Source of the DNA: Streptomyces huiliensis
GTDB taxonomy: Bacteria; Actinomycetota; Actinomycetes; Streptomycetales; Streptomycetaceae
Assembly (NCBI RefSeq): GCF_020037025.1
Contig: NZ_JAIQLH010000159.1
Coordinates: 1 to 35,163 of the forward strand
Reading direction: 5' to 3'
DNA length: 35,163 nt
The notes under the pieces were generated by a model. It had not been told where the DNA came from. It searched no databases and saw only the letters and a program-made list of their open reading frames with translations. A program made the position numbers and the translations under genes. The first letter of the stretch is position 1. Each line of letters starts with the position of its first letter. Positions 1-7,843 of this stretch are shown piece after piece.

Positions 1-270
1 CGCGAACATCAGCAGCATGATGGCGCCGTGCATGGTGAACGCCTGGTTGAACTGTTCGTTGGAGACGATCTGGAGGCCGGGCCTGGCCAGCTCGGCGCGC
101 ATCACGAGGGCGAGGATCCCGCCGATGCCGAAGAAGGCGAACGACGTGACCAGGTAGAGGGTGCCGATCTTCTTGTGGTCCGTCGTGCCGAGCCAGTCGA
201 CCGCCGCCGCTCCCACGCCCCGGGCGGGGTCCCGCTCGGGTGCCTCGTGCCGCGTCGTCGTGCTCGCCAT
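1..270 (-). CDS. ctaD: Cytochrome c oxidase subunit I (5' part only)
   Basis: Heme-copper oxidase subunit I is the catalytic membrane subunit of the aa3 terminal oxidase and reduces oxygen at the end of the respiratory chain. Only the first 90 codons are present; the gene continues past the left edge. The product begins MASTTTRHEA, has the typical WLGTTDHKKIG amphipathic lead-in, a first membrane helix (LYLVTSFAFFGIGGILALVM, residues about 42-61), and the FTMHGAIM motif whose His is the low-spin heme a ligand in this family. The ATG at 270 is preceded by an AAGGA ribosome site six bases away. No ctaC (subunit II) lies upstream; the neighbour is an aldehyde dehydrogenase on the same strand 202 bp away, so this is probably a solitary paralogue rather than the main cta operon copy. 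Family assignment is secure; paralogue status is inference. Confidence 0.95.
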   Translation of the reverse strand, partial: MASTTTRHEAPERDPARGVGAAAVDWLGTTDHKKIGTLYLVTSFAFFGIGGILALVMRAELARPGLQIVSNEQFNQAFTMHGAIMLLMFA

Positions 271-354
271 GCGCGTCCTTCCGCCGGTGGCCGCCGGCGG
301 CGGGCCGGCCGGCGGTCCGGCGGGGCTGCCTCCGCCGCCGGCCCGCCCGTGCGG

Positions 355-384
355 GCCGTGGCCACCACCGTGATAGGCCACGGC
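355..384. terminator. Inverted repeat between aldehyde dehydrogenase and ctaD
   Basis: GCCGTGGCC (355-363) pairs perfectly with GGCCACGGC (376-384) around a 12-nt loop. It lies about 90 bp past the aldehyde dehydrogenase stop and 85 bp before the ctaD start. A second imperfect hairpin (392-400 with 425-433) sits between it and the stop. There is no T tract, as is usual in Streptomyces terminators. It could instead be a ctaD leader structure. Confidence 0.5.
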
Positions 385-472
385 GTCCCGGCCGGCCGCC
401 CATTCGGCCGTTCGCGGGCGTGGTGGCGGCCGGGACGGGCGACGCGCACGGGGCGCCCGGCCCGGCGGCCCC

Positions 473-1891
473 TCAGAGCTGGAGCGACTTCGTCTTCAGG
501 AACTCCAGCAGGCCGTGCACGCCGAGCTCGCGCCCCACGCCCGACTGCTTCCAGCCGCCGAAGGGGGCCAGGATGTTGAAGTCGCCGCCGTTGACGTCGA
601 CCCGGCCGCACTCCATCCGGCGGGCGAAGGCCACGGCCTCGTCCCGGTCGGCCGCCCAGACGGCGCCGGAGAGGCCGTACTCGCTGTCGTTGGCGAGGCG
701 CAGGGCCTCCTCGGTGTCGCGGTAGCGCAGGAAGGACAGGACCGGGCCGAAGATCTCCTCGCGGGCGACGGTCATGTCCGGGGTGACGTCGGCGAGGACG
801 GTCGGGCGCACGTAGTAGCCCTTGTCCTGGCCCTCGGGCGGCTCGGCGCCGCCCGCGGCGACGCGGGCGCCCTCCTCGGCGCCCTTGCGGAGCAGGTCCC
901 GCACCCGGTCCCGCTGCCGGGCGCTGACCACCGGGCCGAGCCAGCGGTCGGGGTCCGTGGGGTCGCCGGGCACGTACTCGGCGACGGCCTCGACGGCGAG
1001 GGCCACGGCCTCGTCGTAGTGGTCGGTGTGCACCAGGGTGCGGGTGAGGGCGTTGCAGGACTGGCCGGCGTTGCGGATCACGTCGGCGACGTTGGCGCGG
1101 ACGGCCCGGGCGAGGTCGGCGCCGGGGAGGATGACGTTGGCCGACTTGCCGCCGAGTTCGAGGGCGACGCGCTTGACGGCGCCGCCGGCGAGGGCGCCGA
1201 TGCGGCGGCCGACGGCGGTGGAGCCGGTGAAGGAGACCAGGTCGACGTCCGGGTGCTCGGCCAGCGGCTGCCCGGCCTCCGGTCCGTACCCGGTGACCAG
1301 GTTGAACACCCCGGCGGGCAGCTCGGCGGCGGCCACGCACTCGGCGAAGAGGCGGGCGGTGAGCGGGGTGTACTCCGCCGGCTTGAGGACGATCGTGCAG
1401 CCGGCGGCCAGGGCGGGCGCGACCTTGGTGACGATCTGGTGGAGCGGGTAGTTCCACGGGGTGATGGCGCCGACGACGCCGGCGGGCTCGTGGAGGACGG
1501 TCGAGGTGCCGATCCGCTCCTCGAAGGCGAAGCCCGCGACGAGCTCGGCGTAGGAGCGGACGACGGCGACCGGCAGTCCGGCGTGGATCCGCCGGGCGAA
1601 GCCGATGGGCGAGCCGAGCTCGGTGGTGACGGTGGCGGCTATCTCCTCCTGCCGGGCGGCGAGCGCGTCGGCCAGGGCGGTGAGGTACGCGCCGCGCCGG
1701 GCGGGCGGGGTGGCGGCCCAGCCGGGCAGGGCGGCGCGGGCGGCCCGTACGGCGTCGTCGACGTCCTCGGCGGTACCGGCCGGGACGCTCGCGACGACCT
1801 CCTCGGTCGCGGGGTTCACCACCTCGATCCGGCCGGTTCCCCGGGCGGGCCGCCAGGATCCGTCGACGAACATCCCGTCATACGCGGTCAC
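473..1891 (-). CDS. NAD(P)+-dependent aldehyde dehydrogenase
   Basis: A 472-residue enzyme of the aldehyde dehydrogenase superfamily, which oxidises aldehydes to carboxylic acids in the cytoplasm; the substrate cannot be read from sequence. Visible motifs in order: ITPWNYPLHQ with the oxyanion Asn at 147, IVLKPAEYTP with the cofactor-binding Lys 170, FTGSTAVGRRIG Rossmann loop near 221, LELGGKSANVI with general-base Glu 245, GQSCNALTR with catalytic Cys 279, and EEIFGPVLSF. The length is normal for the family. The GTG at 1891 is chosen because GAGGAG lies just upstream; the open frame runs further but without a site. It is divergent from hmgA, sharing a 233-bp promoter region, so a link to aromatic or amino-acid catabolism is possible but inferred. 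Confidence 0.92.
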   Translation of the reverse strand: MTAYDGMFVDGSWRPARGTGRIEVVNPATEEVVASVPAGTAEDVDDAVRAARAALPGWAATPPARRGAYLTALADALAARQEEIAATVTTELGSPIGFARRIHAGLPVAVVRSYAELVAGFAFEERIGTSTVLHEPAGVVGAITPWNYPLHQIVTKVAPALAAGCTIVLKPAEYTPLTARLFAECVAAAELPAGVFNLVTGYGPEAGQPLAEHPDVDLVSFTGSTAVGRRIGALAGGAVKRVALELGGKSANVILPGADLARAVRANVADVIRNAGQSCNALTRTLVHTDHYDEAVALAVEAVAEYVPGDPTDPDRWLGPVVSARQRDRVRDLLRKGAEEGARVAAGGAEPPEGQDKGYYVRPTVLADVTPDMTVAREEIFGPVLSFLRYRDTEEALRLANDSEYGLSGAVWAADRDEAVAFARRMECGRVDVNGGDFNILAPFGGWKQSGVGRELGVHGLLEFLKTKSLQL

Positions 1892-1970
1892 AGGGCGTCT
1901 CCTCGCGTTGCGCGGTGGGCGTGGGATGCCGGGTCCGGGGTGGGAACCGCCGGGCACGGCACGGAAGGCC

Positions 1971-1999
1971 AACCTAACCGGCCCTCCGGTCCGCACCAA
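1971..1999 (-). promoter_or_regulatory. Candidate promoter of the aldehyde dehydrogenase gene
   Basis: Read on the minus strand, TTGGTG (1999-1994) is followed after 17 bp by TAGGTT (1976-1971), a reasonable sigma-70/HrdB-type promoter about 80 bp upstream of the GTG start at 1891. Prediction from consensus only. Confidence 0.45.
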
Positions 2000-2059
2000 G
2001 AGGCGGACCTGACCCGTCCGGCCGCGGACGGTCGCGCGGAACACGGCGCCCAAGGTCCA

Positions 2060-2089
2060 TTGACGCGCCGGGCCCCGGAATCCTACGGT
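2060..2089 (+). promoter_or_regulatory. HrdB-type promoter of hmgA
   Basis: TTGACG (2060-2065) and TACGGT (2084-2089) are separated by 18 bp, a strong match to the Streptomyces housekeeping consensus. The predicted transcription start is near 2096, about 29 bases before the hmgA ATG. Confidence 0.7.
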
Positions 2090-2104
2090 CTTGCAGAGGA
2101 TTCC
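2077..2104. promoter_or_regulatory. Candidate operator overlapping the hmgA promoter
   Basis: GGAATCC (2077-2083) and GGATTCC (2098-2104) form an exact 7-bp inverted repeat with a 14-bp spacer. The arm centres are 21 bp apart, two helical turns, as expected for a dimeric regulator. The arms flank the -10 box and reach the predicted start, a position suited to repression. The GntR-family protein encoded just downstream of hmgA is the natural candidate ligand; this is inference. Confidence 0.5.
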
Positions 2105-2124
2105 TCCGGCAGTGGGAGCACACG

Positions 2125-3450
2125 ATGACCGGCACGGACAGAGAGCGGGCGCGCAAGACGGCCGAAGGGCTGGTCTACGCCTCGGGATTCGGCAACGAGC
2201 ACACCAGCGAGGCCGTCCCCGGCGCGCTGCCGCACGGGCGCAACTCGCCCCAGCGGGCGCCCCTCGGGCTCTACGCGGAGCAGCTGAGCGGCAGCGCCTT
2301 CACCGAGCCGCGGCGGCACAACCGCCGGTCCTGGCTCTACCGGATCCGCCCGTCGGCCGCCCACCCCCCGTTCACCCGGATCGACAACGGCGGCCTGCGC
2401 GGCGCCCCCTTCGCCGAGACCGTCCCCGACCCCAACCGGCTGCGCTGGAACCCGCTGCCGGAGCCGGCCGAGGGCACCGACTTCCTCGCCGGACTGTGGA
2501 CGCTGGGCGGCAACGGTGACGCCACGCAACGCGCGGGCATGGCCATCCACCTGTACGCGGCCAACGCCTCGATGACGGACCGCGTCTTCAGCGACGCCGA
2601 CGGCGAGCTGCTGATCGTCCCCGAGCGCGGCGGGCTGCTGCTGCGCACCGAGTTCGGCCTGCTGCGCGCCGAGCCGGGCCACGTCGCCCTGATCCCACGG
2701 GGGGTCCGCTTCCGGGTGGAGCTGCTGGACGAGACCGCTCGCGGGTACGTCTGCGAGAACTACGGGCAGCCGTTCACCCTGCCCGACCTCGGCCCGATCG
2801 GCGCCAACGGGCTCGCGAACGCACGGGACTTCCTCGCCCCGGCGGCCGCCTACGAGGACACCGACGGGCCGGTCCGGGTGGTGAACAAGTTCTGCGGCAA
2901 CCTCTGGGAGGCGGTGTACGACCACTCGCCGCTCGACGTCGTCGCCTGGCACGGCAACCTCGTCCCGTACGTCTACGACCTCCGCCGGTTCAACGTCATC
3001 GGGACCATCAGCTACGACCACCCCGATCCGTCGATCTTCACGGTGCTCACCTCGCCGTCGGACACCCCGGGCCTGGCGGGCGTGGACTTCGTGGTGTTCG
3101 CGCCGCGCTGGCTGGTCGGCGAGGACACGTTCCGGCCGCCGTACTTCCACCGCAACGTGATGAGCGAGTACATGGGCCTGATCGAGGGCGCCTACGACGC
3201 GAAAGCGGAGGGCTTCGTGCCGGGCGGCGGGTCGCTGCACAACATGATGTCGGCGCACGGGCCCGACCGGGAGACCTTCGACCGGGCCAGTGCCGCCGAG
3301 CTGAAGCCGCACAAGGTGGACGACGGGTTGGCCTTCATGTTCGAGACCCGGTGGCCGGTCACGCTCACCGCCCAGGCGGCGAGCGCCGGACACCTCCAGT
3401 CGGGGTACGACGAGGTGTGGCAGGGTCTGGAGCGGCACTACCGCCCCTGA
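2125..3450 (+). CDS. hmgA: Homogentisate 1,2-dioxygenase
   Basis: A 441-residue non-heme Fe(II) dioxygenase that opens the ring of homogentisate to maleylacetoacetate in tyrosine and phenylalanine catabolism. It begins with the family signature GFGNEHTSEA (residues 21-30) and keeps the iron ligands as His 342 (YFHRN), Glu 348 (MSEYMG) and His 378 (SAHGPD). Length is typical. The ATG at 2125 has GGGAG nine bases upstream. A GntR-type regulator starts 65 bp downstream on the same strand and is probably co-transcribed. No maleylacetoacetate isomerase or fumarylacetoacetase gene lies in the window, so the rest of the pathway is elsewhere. Confidence 0.97.
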   Translation: MTGTDRERARKTAEGLVYASGFGNEHTSEAVPGALPHGRNSPQRAPLGLYAEQLSGSAFTEPRRHNRRSWLYRIRPSAAHPPFTRIDNGGLRGAPFAETVPDPNRLRWNPLPEPAEGTDFLAGLWTLGGNGDATQRAGMAIHLYAANASMTDRVFSDADGELLIVPERGGLLLRTEFGLLRAEPGHVALIPRGVRFRVELLDETARGYVCENYGQPFTLPDLGPIGANGLANARDFLAPAAAYEDTDGPVRVVNKFCGNLWEAVYDHSPLDVVAWHGNLVPYVYDLRRFNVIGTISYDHPDPSIFTVLTSPSDTPGLAGVDFVVFAPRWLVGEDTFRPPYFHRNVMSEYMGLIEGAYDAKAEGFVPGGGSLHNMMSAHGPDRETFDRASAAELKPHKVDDGLAFMFETRWPVTLTAQAASAGHLQSGYDEVWQGLERHYRP

Positions 3451-3515
3451 GTCCCCCTGGGCCGCCCCTGAACCCCCTCGGGCCACCCGTGAACCACCGC
3501 AGAGCCGGAGCCTCC

Positions 3516-4265
3516 GTGACCACCTTCGCCCCCGACTCCCTGGCGCTCAACCGCAAACTGCCGCTCTGGTACCAGGTGTCGCAGTCGTTGCGCGCGTCCA
3601 TACTCGGGCGCCGCCCGGACGACCCGCTGCGCCTGCCCACCGAGGACGCGCTCGCCGCGCACTACGGGGTGAGCGTGCTGACCATGCGGCAGGCGCTGAA
3701 GGAGCTGGAGGAGGAGGGGCTGATCAGCCGGCACCGGCGGCGCGGGACCTTCATCGAGCCGAGCGCCCGGCGGGGCTCTCCGGTGCGGCTGCTCGGCTCG
3801 GTGGACACGATCGTGGCCCAGCAGTCGGGCGAGCGGACCACCGTGCTCGGCCACGGCCCCGTGCCGGTCCCCGGCGAGCTGGCCGAGCACTTCCCGGGGG
3901 TGGCGGAGGTGACGGCGTTCCGGCGGCTGCGCCGGGACGGGGAGACGGACGAGCCGGTGAACTGGGCGGAGAACTGGGTGCACCCCGACCTGGCCGGCCG
4001 GATCGACCTCGGGGACCTCACCCGCTGGCCCATGACCAAGGTGCTGCGCGACGCCCTCGGGGTGCGCATCAGCCGGATCACGGACACCGTGGAGGCGCGG
4101 CTGGCCGACCCGGAGACCGCGCGGCTGCTCCAGGTACCGCTGCTCAGCCCGATCCTGCACTACACGGGGGTCACCTACGACGGGAGCGGCCGGGTCGTGG
4201 ACGTGGCCCGGATCCACTACCGCGGCGACCGCTTCTCGTTCACGGTGACCGTCGAGGCGCACTGA
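3516..4265 (+). CDS. GntR-family regulator with UTRA effector domain
   Basis: A 249-residue transcription factor of the HutC subfamily. The N-terminal winged helix spans roughly residues 10-85: LPLWYQVSQSLR, then PTEDALAAHYGVSVLTMRQALKEL, then the wing HRRRGTFIE. The C-terminal UTRA ligand-binding domain covers about 95-245. The GTG at 3516 is preceded by CCGGAG with a six-base gap; the longer open frame upstream overlaps hmgA and looks non-native. Being directly downstream of hmgA it probably controls homogentisate degradation and may bind the inverted repeat in the hmgA promoter; the effector is unknown. Confidence 0.9.
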   Translation: MTTFAPDSLALNRKLPLWYQVSQSLRASILGRRPDDPLRLPTEDALAAHYGVSVLTMRQALKELEEEGLISRHRRRGTFIEPSARRGSPVRLLGSVDTIVAQQSGERTTVLGHGPVPVPGELAEHFPGVAEVTAFRRLRRDGETDEPVNWAENWVHPDLAGRIDLGDLTRWPMTKVLRDALGVRISRITDTVEARLADPETARLLQVPLLSPILHYTGVTYDGSGRVVDVARIHYRGDRFSFTVTVEAH

Positions 4266-4390
4266 GCCGCGGGGCGGCACGCGGGAAGCCGGGAAGCCGG
4301 AGGAACGCCGGGGGAACCGGGAGAGCCGGAGAGCCTAGAGGACGCCGTGAAGAGCCTGGGGAACGCCGTGCACGCCGAACGCCGGGAGGA
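4266..4390. repeat. Purine-rich low-complexity spacer
   Basis: Degenerate short units of the type GCCGGGAAGCCGGAGGAACGCC recur through this spacer between the GntR gene and the small minus-strand gene. No hairpin terminator or ORF with a ribosome site is evident. Confidence 0.4.
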
Positions 4391-4394
4391 GCCG

Positions 4395-4661
4395 TCAGGG
4401 GCGGCTGCCGAACAGCGACCGGCGGAGCCGGCGCAGGGGCGCGAAGAGGGAGACCCGCGCCGTGCGGCCGGTGGCGCCCGCCCGCGCGTGGTCGCGCGAG
4501 GTCAGCTCGCGCATCAGCAGGGTCGCGCCCTCGGTCTCGCGCTGCGGCACGGCGGGGCCGGCGAGCACCGCGAGATGGCGTTCGAGGCGGGCGCCGGAGG
4601 CGCCGCTCCCGCACTCGATGGCAGGCACACGCGGCCTGCTGCGCATTGTTATCTGGTCCAT
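4395..4661 (-). CDS. Small conserved-looking hypothetical protein
   Basis: An 88-residue basic protein starting MDQITMRSRPRVPAIECG and ending RLRRSLFGSRP. I do not recognise a function. It has no signal peptide or membrane helix; the C-terminal third is Arg-rich (LFAPLRRLRRSLFGS), suggesting an amphipathic helix. The ATG at 4661 is supported by GGGGAG upstream, and the sequence composition suits a real Streptomyces gene; I have the impression of similar small proteins in other streptomycetes. It sits downstream of, and on the same strand as, the SGNH lipase, but a strong terminator separates them. An AGGGTAACCCT palindrome (4698-4708) and a TAGGGT box lie upstream. Confidence 0.6.
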   Translation of the reverse strand: MDQITMRSRPRVPAIECGSGASGARLERHLAVLAGPAVPQRETEGATLLMRELTSRDHARAGATGRTARVSLFAPLRRLRRSLFGSRP

Positions 4662-4755
4662 GAGACTCCCCACCCGTACGAGGCACCCGGCCAAGGCAGG
4701 GTAACCCTATCGCCCCATCGCGTCACCCGCGCATTCGCGAACGGATTCACCACCC

Positions 4756-4772
4756 CGTCAAGGGGGTTGACG
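4756..4772. promoter_or_regulatory. Short inverted repeat upstream of the small gene
   Basis: CGTCAA (4756-4761) and TTGACG (4767-4772) flank five G residues. It lies about 100 bp upstream of the start at 4661 and could be a regulator site; function unknown. Confidence 0.25.
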
Positions 4773-4892
4773 ACACTGGCCTGAACCTGTCGCGGAGTAC
4801 TGGGCCGGTGACGCCCCGACAGGGGACGGGACGGGCGGAAGTCACCCTCCGTCGCGGTGTGTTCACGCGTGCCGGAGGAGGCTCGTCGGCCA

Positions 4893-4933
4893 CACCGCCC
4901 CGGCCCTCGGGGGTACCGGGGGCCGGGGCGGTG
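4893..4933 (-). terminator. Terminator of the SGNH lipase gene
   Basis: A perfect 14-bp stem (4893-4906 with 4920-4933; CACCGCCCCGGCCC and its complement) around a 13-nt loop begins 12 bp past the lipase stop. It is a very stable factor-independent-type hairpin without a U tract. Confidence 0.75.
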
Positions 4934-4944
4934 CGCGGTGCGGC

Positions 4945-5742
4945 TCAGGCCGCCGACGAGAACACCGGCAGGTACCCGCCGGACTGCCCGGCGGCCGTCG
5001 GGTGGTACGACTCGTCGACCGGCAGCGTCACGCTGTGCAGCCACGGACTGCCGGAGCACAGCTCGTGGCCGGCGAAGGTGGCGTTGACGTCGCCGAAGGC
5101 GAAGCCGTGGTCGGCGGCCCGCTTGGCGGTGACGGTGTCGAGCAGGTCGGCGGCGTCGTTGATGGCCTTCCGCTTGGCGTCGCTCAGCCCGGCGCAGACC
5201 GCGCCCAGCTTGTAGAAGCGGGGGTAACCGAGGACGACGACACGGGCCTTGGGCGAGCGGGCGCCGATGGCGGAGTAGACGGCGTCGAGCTTGGCGGGCA
5301 GTTCGTTGCGGATGAAGGCGCTCGCGGTGGCGATCCGGTTCAGGCAGGCGCTGTCGGTGTTGAGGACGCAGGTGCTCATGGCGTCCCCGAAGCCGGCGTC
5401 GTTGCCGCCGATGCTGATGCTGACCAGGCCCGTCGTGGGGGTGAGGGGGGTCAGCTGCTTGGCGAGGACGTCTCCGGTGCGGGCGCCGGAACAGGCGGTG
5501 AAGGCGAACGACGCGGGTCTGTGCGCCGCCGCCCACAGCGCCGGGTACGCCTTGTCGCTGCGTTTGCAGTCGCCGCTGGAGGACTGGTAGGCGCCGGCGC
5601 CGAGGCCGGACGCGTACGAGTCGCCCAGGGCGACGTATGAGGGGGTCGCTCCCTGTGCGGCTTCGGCGGCACCGGTGCCGCCGAGGGCGAGGGTCAGGGC
5701 GAGGGCCACGGCCGATGCGGCACCCGTGATGCGGTGTTTCAT
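4945..5742 (-). CDS. Secreted SGNH-family lipase/esterase
   Basis: A 265-residue precursor with a Sec signal peptide (KHR, hydrophobic AVALALTLALGG, cleavage around AEA-A, residues 27-29). The mature enzyme shows the SGNH blocks: GDSYASG with nucleophile Ser 42, GARTGD with the oxyanion Gly, IGGND with Asn 114, and DESYHPTAAG with His 247. Six cysteines in the mature part (59, 84, 125, 133, 183, 229) suggest three disulfides, as in the Streptomyces extracellular lipases of this family. It hydrolyses ester lipids outside the cell. The ATG at 5742 has GGGAGG seven bases upstream. A hairpin (5762-5788) lies in the leader just before the ribosome site. Confidence 0.93.
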   Translation of the reverse strand: MKHRITGAASAVALALTLALGGTGAAEAAQGATPSYVALGDSYASGLGAGAYQSSSGDCKRSDKAYPALWAAAHRPASFAFTACSGARTGDVLAKQLTPLTPTTGLVSISIGGNDAGFGDAMSTCVLNTDSACLNRIATASAFIRNELPAKLDAVYSAIGARSPKARVVVLGYPRFYKLGAVCAGLSDAKRKAINDAADLLDTVTAKRAADHGFAFGDVNATFAGHELCSGSPWLHSVTLPVDESYHPTAAGQSGGYLPVFSSAA

Positions 5743-5761
5743 GGATCCTCCCTAGCAGGGG

Positions 5762-5788
5762 TCGCTGCCACCCCTGTGGTAGCAGCGA
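5762..5788 (-). promoter_or_regulatory. Leader hairpin upstream of the SGNH lipase
   Basis: TCGCTGCCAC (5762-5771) pairs with GTGGTAGCAGCGA (5776-5788) with a bulge. It lies 20-46 bp upstream of the start, right behind the ribosome site, so it could be an operator or affect translation. Confidence 0.35.
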
Positions 5789-5822
5789 CACCGAGTCGCC
5801 GGAAGTGTCCATGACAAAACTT

Positions 5823-5840
5823 GCGGTACACCCTTACCGC
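5823..5840. promoter_or_regulatory. Inverted repeat in the divergent lipase/membrane-protein spacer
   Basis: GCGGTA (5823-5828) and TACCGC (5835-5840) with a 6-bp spacer. The spacer 5743-6126 (384 bp) separates the minus-strand lipase from the plus-strand membrane protein. Apart from this repeat and the leader hairpin, I see TTGACA-like hexamers (5960, 5987) without convincing -10 partners, and no further gene. Confidence 0.3.
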
Positions 5841-6126
5841 GATGGCCGTTCGGTGAAGGCCGGTGGACGCGACGGCCGCCCCGGACCGCCCGCCGCCCCA
5901 CTTGAACGGTCAACATGACGCCCGGACGATCACCCGAACAGCCGTCATCCGAAAGCGCGTTGACAACGGCGCGGGCCTGCCCGGCGTTGACCGGGAGGCA
6001 AGGCTCCGTTTGTGCCCGGACCCCCCGTCCAGAAGCCTGTTCGCCCGTCCTTCACGTCTTGACGGCCTTCGCCCGTTGCGCGACATTGAAGCCCGGCATC
6101 CGGCGCTTCGGGGGGCTAAGTCGCCA

Positions 6127-6687
6127 ATGCAGAGCTTCAGCGATCCCATCAGTATCGACGGCAGCGGTTCCGACGACACCGACGGCACCAAGGGCACCGA
6201 GGGCACTCAGGGAATCAGCCTTCGCGCCGCGGGCCGGGAACCGCCCGGCGGGGAACCGGCCGAGGGCCCGTCCGGTTCGGGGCCGCCCGGCCGCCCCGGA
6301 AGAGGCGGACCCCTCTCCCGTCCGGCCGCGGACTCCCTGCCCGTCGTCGCCGGCGCGGCCGCCGCGATGGCCGGGGCGGGCGCGGCGCTGGCGCTGCTGG
6401 ACATCGGCTCGCCGCTGCGTGCGCCCTTCACCCTCTTCTTCCTGATCATGGCGCCCGCCTGCGGCGTGGCCGCCGCGCTGCGCGGGCTCGACCCGCTCAG
6501 CCGTGCCGTGGTGGCGGCCGGCGGGGCGGTCGCGGTCGACCTGCTGACCGCCCAGGCCATGCTGGCGCTGCACACCTGGACGGTGCGCGGCGGGGTGGCC
6601 GCGGTCGCGGCGGTCAGCCTGCTGTTCTTCCTGCTGGCGCACGCCTGGCGGCACCGGGGGCGTGGCACGAGCGACCGGACGGGCTGA
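6127..6687 (+). CDS. Four-helix membrane protein of unknown function
   Basis: A 186-residue protein. The first 65 residues are polar, Gly/Pro/Glu/Asp/Thr-rich and probably disordered (e.g. DDTDGTKGTEGTQG). Four hydrophobic segments follow at about 68-92, 95-113, 122-142 and 150-170, ending in a basic tail HAWRHRGRG. I recognise no domain. The ATG at 6127 is the first reasonable start; its ribosome site is weak. The stop is one base before the GTG of the acyltransferase gene, so the two are surely co-transcribed. It heads the polysaccharide locus and may be an accessory membrane subunit; this is inference. Confidence 0.75.
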   Translation: MQSFSDPISIDGSGSDDTDGTKGTEGTQGISLRAAGREPPGGEPAEGPSGSGPPGRPGRGGPLSRPAADSLPVVAGAAAAMAGAGAALALLDIGSPLRAPFTLFFLIMAPACGVAAALRGLDPLSRAVVAAGGAVAVDLLTAQAMLALHTWTVRGGVAAVAAVSLLFFLLAHAWRHRGRGTSDRTG

Positions 6688-6688
6688 C

Positions 6689-7783
6689 GTGGAGGTCAGC
6701 GTCCACCGCCCGGGTGAACTCAGCGCGGCCGACCGGGCGGCGTGGTCGGCCATGCAGACGCGGGCGGTGGAGGACGGCTCGCCGCAGCTCGGAAACCCTT
6801 TCCTGGCACCGGAGTTCGCGCTGGCGGTCGGACGCTGCCGGCGCGGCGTGCGGATCGCGGTCGTCCGCGAGGAGGGGGATCCGGCGGCCTTCTTCCCTTT
6901 TCAGCGATCGGCCCTCGGGGTCGGGCGGGCGATCGGCCTCGGCGTCTCGGACGCCCAGGGCCTGGTGCACCGGCCCGGATTCCAGTGGGACACACGGGAG
7001 TTGCTGACGTCCTGCGGGCTGTCGCTGTGGGAGTTCGACCATCTGGTGGAGGGGCAGAAGCCCTTCGAGGAGGGGGCGTCCGGCGCCTTCCCCTCCCCCG
7101 TCATCGACGTCGAGCAGGGCTTCGACTCCTATCTGGCGGCGCTGCGCAAGCAGTCGCCCAAGTTCACCCGCACCACGCTGGCGAAGGAGCGCCGGCTCGG
7201 CCGGGACGCGGGCGGGGTGCGGTACGTGCACGACGAGCGCGACCCGGCCGTGCTGCGCACGCTGATCGGCTGGAAGTCGGCGCAGTACCGAAGAACAGGG
7301 CGCAGCGACCGCTTCGCGCGCCCCTGGATCTCCCGGCTGGTCGAGCAGCTCTTCCACACCCGGTCGGACGCGTGCGGCGGCCTGCTGTCCGTGCTCTACG
7401 CGGGTGGCCGGCCGGTGGCGGCCCACTTCGGGCTGCGGTCGCGGACGGTGCTGGCGTGCTGGTTCCCGGCGTACGACCCGCGGTTCGCCAAGTACTCGCC
7501 CGGTCTGGTGCTGCACGTGCGGATGGCGGAGGGGGCCGCCGCCGAGGGGCTGGCCTATCTGGACCTCGGGCGGGGCGGCAAGGCGTACAAGGACTCCCTG
7601 AAGACGCGCGAACTCAGCGTCTCGGAAGGGTGGGTGATGAGGCGTCACCCCGTCGCACTGGGGCACAAGGCCCGGCGTGCGCCGGTTCGTGCGCTGCGCA
7701 ACACCGTCGTCACGCGCCCCCAACTCTTCGAACCGGCCGACCGGCTGCTCAAGCAGGTGGGACGGTTGCGTCGGAGCGTCTGA
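6689..7783 (+). CDS. FemAB/BioF2-like GNAT acyltransferase (CelD-like)
   Basis: A 364-residue protein resembling the acetyltransferase-6 (BioF2/CelD) group: two GNAT-like lobes, with KQSPKFTRTTLAKERRLGRD in the middle, then the second lobe (GGLLSVLYAGGRPVAAHFGL, then YDPRFAKYSPGLVLHVRMAEGAA and YLDLGRGGKAYKDS). Members transfer acyl or aminoacyl groups to cell-surface glycans or peptidoglycan precursors and are common in exopolysaccharide clusters. GTG at 6689 directly follows the previous stop; an alternative GTG at 6662 would overlap the upstream gene by 26 bp and has a G-rich site before it. The polysaccharide genes follow after a 416-bp gap. Confidence 0.82.
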   Translation: MEVSVHRPGELSAADRAAWSAMQTRAVEDGSPQLGNPFLAPEFALAVGRCRRGVRIAVVREEGDPAAFFPFQRSALGVGRAIGLGVSDAQGLVHRPGFQWDTRELLTSCGLSLWEFDHLVEGQKPFEEGASGAFPSPVIDVEQGFDSYLAALRKQSPKFTRTTLAKERRLGRDAGGVRYVHDERDPAVLRTLIGWKSAQYRRTGRSDRFARPWISRLVEQLFHTRSDACGGLLSVLYAGGRPVAAHFGLRSRTVLACWFPAYDPRFAKYSPGLVLHVRMAEGAAAEGLAYLDLGRGGKAYKDSLKTRELSVSEGWVMRRHPVALGHKARRAPVRALRNTVVTRPQLFEPADRLLKQVGRLRRSV

Positions 7784-7800
7784 GCCACGGCGGACGTCAT

Positions 7801-7843
7801 GCGCCGGGGCGCTCCGGGTGTGCGTTCGCACACCCGACGGCGC
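7801..7843 (+). terminator. Nested hairpin after the acyltransferase gene
   Basis: The perfect palindrome CGGGTGTGCG-TT-CGCACACCCG (7815-7836) sits inside an outer GCGCC/GGCGC pair (7801-7805 with 7839-7843). It begins 18 bp past the stop at 7783 and is a likely terminator, separating this gene from the glycosyltransferase operon. Confidence 0.6.
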
